Assembly (NCBI GenBank): GCA_900547595.1
Contig: URHE01000096.1
Coordinates: 1-6,764, forward strand
Direction: 5' to 3'
Source of the DNA: an uncultured Desulfovibrio sp.
GTDB taxonomy: Bacteria; Desulfobacterota; Desulfovibrionia; Desulfovibrionales; Desulfovibrionaceae
Length of the DNA stretch: 6,764 nucleotides
Made by a program: the position numbers and the translations under genes. How positions within the stretch are numbered: the first letter of the stretch is position 1; every line of letters starts with the position of its first letter. Below are positions 5,961-6,764 of the stretch, piece after piece. The notes under the pieces are model-generated. The model worked only from the letters and a program-made list of their open reading frames with translations, did not search any database and was not told the DNA's origin.

Positions 5961-5991
5961 TGCGTTGCGCGCAAAGCGCGGTTTACGCAAA
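5959..5991 (+). other. Long imperfect hairpin overlapping the repeat's left end
   Basis: TTTGCGT (5959-5965) pairs with ACGCAAA (5985-5991). Inside it CGCGC (5968-5972) pairs with GCGCG (5976-5980) around AAA. This makes 12 pairs with an asymmetric internal loop. The right half is conserved in the copy at 1-23, where the only changes fall in the loop (position 5) and the internal loop (position 14). That pattern suggests selection on structure. Confidence 0.45.
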
Positions 5992-6031
5992 TGGACCGCA
6001 ACGCGCAGCCGTTTTTGACGGAGAATTTCGG
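5969..6031 (+). repeat. Intergenic structured repeat, copy 2
   Basis: This is the second copy of the element at 1-63, in the same orientation, 54 of 63 bases identical and no gaps. Mismatches correspond to copy 1 positions 5, 14, 29, 37-39, 42, 55 and 60. The best conserved blocks are the TTACGCAAATGGAC segment (5983-5996) and GTTTTTGACGGA (6011-6022). The CCGT/ACGG ends (6009-6012 with 6017-6020, shifting by one at 6018-6021) can pair around the T run. It lies downstream of the acc-like operon and about 160 bases before ssb. Similarity fades after 6031, so the right edge is fairly well defined. Confidence 0.75.
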
Positions 6032-6191
6032 CATTGCCCACATGGCACAGGCACATCACCAACCCCAAAATATACCCAAACCATCGAATACGAACAAGGA
6101 GCCGGCCCTTCCGGCGCAGGCGGCGGCGCAGTCCCGCCCCATGGCATCACCCTCTTGACGGCGCGCGGCCAGCCCGCGCGCAGGAGCCCAC

Positions 6192-6749
6192 ATGCTGAAC
6201 AAGGTCATGATCATCGGCCGCCTCGGCCGCGACCCGGAACTCCGCTACACCCAGAGCGGCTCCCCGGTGGCGACGCTCAACGTGGCCACGGACGAATCCT
6301 ACACCGACAGGGACGGCAACAAGGTGGAACGCACCGAATGGCACCGCGTCTCTGTGTTCCAGCGTCAGGCGGAAAACTGCGCCAACTATCTCGGCAAGGG
6401 CAGCCTTGTCTATGTGGAGGGCAGTCTCCAGACGCGCAAATGGCAGGACCAGAGCGGCCAGGACCGCTACACCACCGAGATCAAGGCCCAGCGCGTCCAG
6501 TTCCTCGACCGCAAGGGCGAGCGCGGTCCGGCGCCGGACGGCGCCCCCAATGACGACTGGGGCGACGGCGGTTCCCCGCGGCAGGAGCCGCGCGGCCAGC
6601 GTGCCCAGAGCGCCCGTCAGGGCGGCGGGGCGGCCAGAAACGCCGCGTCCGGCGGCGCCGCGCCGCGCAACAGGGAGCGGCAGCAGGACGAGGACCTGGG
6701 CCCGGCATTCCCGTCCGAAGCGTCGGGCATGGACGAGGTCCCGTTCTAG
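6192..6749 (+). CDS. ssb: Single-stranded DNA-binding protein (SSB)
   Basis: This 185-residue SSB binds and protects single-stranded DNA during replication, recombination and repair, and recruits partner proteins. Residues 1-108 form the OB fold, with MLNKVMIIGRLGRDPELR (1-18), TEWHRV (48-53), YVEGSLQTRKW (74-84) and QSGQDRYTTE (87-96). Trp50 and Trp84 match the DNA-stacking Trp54 and Trp88 of E. coli SSB; the position of E. coli Trp40 is Tyr37. A flexible Gly/Arg/Gln/Ala-rich linker (about 109-178) leads to the tail MDEVPF (180-185), the acidic partner-binding tip ending in Pro-Phe. Its presence shows the gene is complete. AGGAG (6182-6186) lies 5 bases before the ATG. The gene is separated from the carboxylase operon by 267 bases with hairpins, so it is probably its own transcription unit. 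The linker carries several Arg, more basic than the E. coli linker. Confidence 0.97.
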   Translation: MLNKVMIIGRLGRDPELRYTQSGSPVATLNVATDESYTDRDGNKVERTEWHRVSVFQRQAENCANYLGKGSLVYVEGSLQTRKWQDQSGQDRYTTEIKAQRVQFLDRKGERGPAPDGAPNDDWGDGGSPRQEPRGQRAQSARQGGGAARNAASGGAAPRNRERQQDEDLGPAFPSEASGMDEVPF

Positions 6750-6764
6750 GCTCAGACCTCATTA

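Larger units (their letters stand above)
5925..6191. other. Intergenic spacer between acc-like operon and ssb
   Basis: The first part (5944-6031) holds a GC hairpin and the second repeat copy. After 6040 the base composition shifts: 6048-6110 is rich in A and C, including an A/T patch around 6067-6080 with TATACC at 6071-6076. No -35 box at proper spacing from that patch was seen, so the ssb promoter is not assigned. The final stretch, 6159-6181, is GC-rich with GCGCGCGG/CCCGCGCGC-type repeats, directly ahead of the ssb ribosome binding site. Confidence 0.6.

Noticed and set aside
6042..6158. 38-codon open frame (MAQAHHQPQN...) between the repeat and ssb
   Set aside because: There is no ribosome binding site at useful distance, the composition is Gln/Pro/Ala-rich and low in complexity, and no homology was recognised. 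It could be tested by ribosome profiling.
1..6764. CRISPR array, tRNA, rRNA or transposase
   Set aside because: No regularly spaced short repeats, tRNA cloverleaf or CCA end, rRNA-like segment or transposase motif was seen on either strand.

Overview
The window is GC-rich, densely coding bacterial DNA with short intergenic gaps and clear Shine-Dalgarno sites. The gene content is a divergent biotin carboxylase, an alpha/beta carboxyltransferase fused in the order AccA-AccD, a BCCP-like protein, then ssb. From memory of similar gene sets this suggests a sulfate-reducing or related member of the Desulfovibrionaceae (Desulfobacterota). That placement is an inference; no rRNA or other marker gene is present.

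Layout: positions 1-63 hold one copy of an intergenic repeat. A trimeric-type purine nucleoside phosphorylase lies on the minus strand (111-977). A 178-base divergent spacer rich in inverted repeats follows, ending in a terminator-like hairpin and seven Ts just before the next ribosome binding site. A plus-strand cluster then runs 1156-5924: biotin carboxylase (1156-2616), AccA-AccD fusion (2642-4885), BCCP-like protein (4924-5574) and a 112-residue protein of unknown function (5586-5924). Gaps are 25, 38 and 11 bases, so this looks like one operon. The 267-base spacer 5925-6191 holds hairpins and the second repeat copy (5969-6031; 54 of 63 positions identical to the first). Single-stranded DNA-binding protein (6192-6749) closes the window.

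Together the three acc-like genes encode every part of a biotin-dependent acyl-CoA carboxylase: the biotin carboxylase charges a carrier and the carboxyltransferase moves the carboxyl group to an acyl-CoA, classically acetyl-CoA to malonyl-CoA for fatty acid synthesis. All three depart from the textbook enzyme at functional hot spots. The carboxylase has an altered, one-residue-longer loop before its bicarbonate-site lysine. The carboxyltransferase has an expanded zinc knuckle, altered glycine motifs and a long basic linker. The carrier appears to have two biotinyl-like modules, with SRMKR instead of EAMKM at the likely biotin site. The most interesting points are this co-diverged carboxylase with its unknown fourth partner, and the structured repeat that appears at both ends of the segment.
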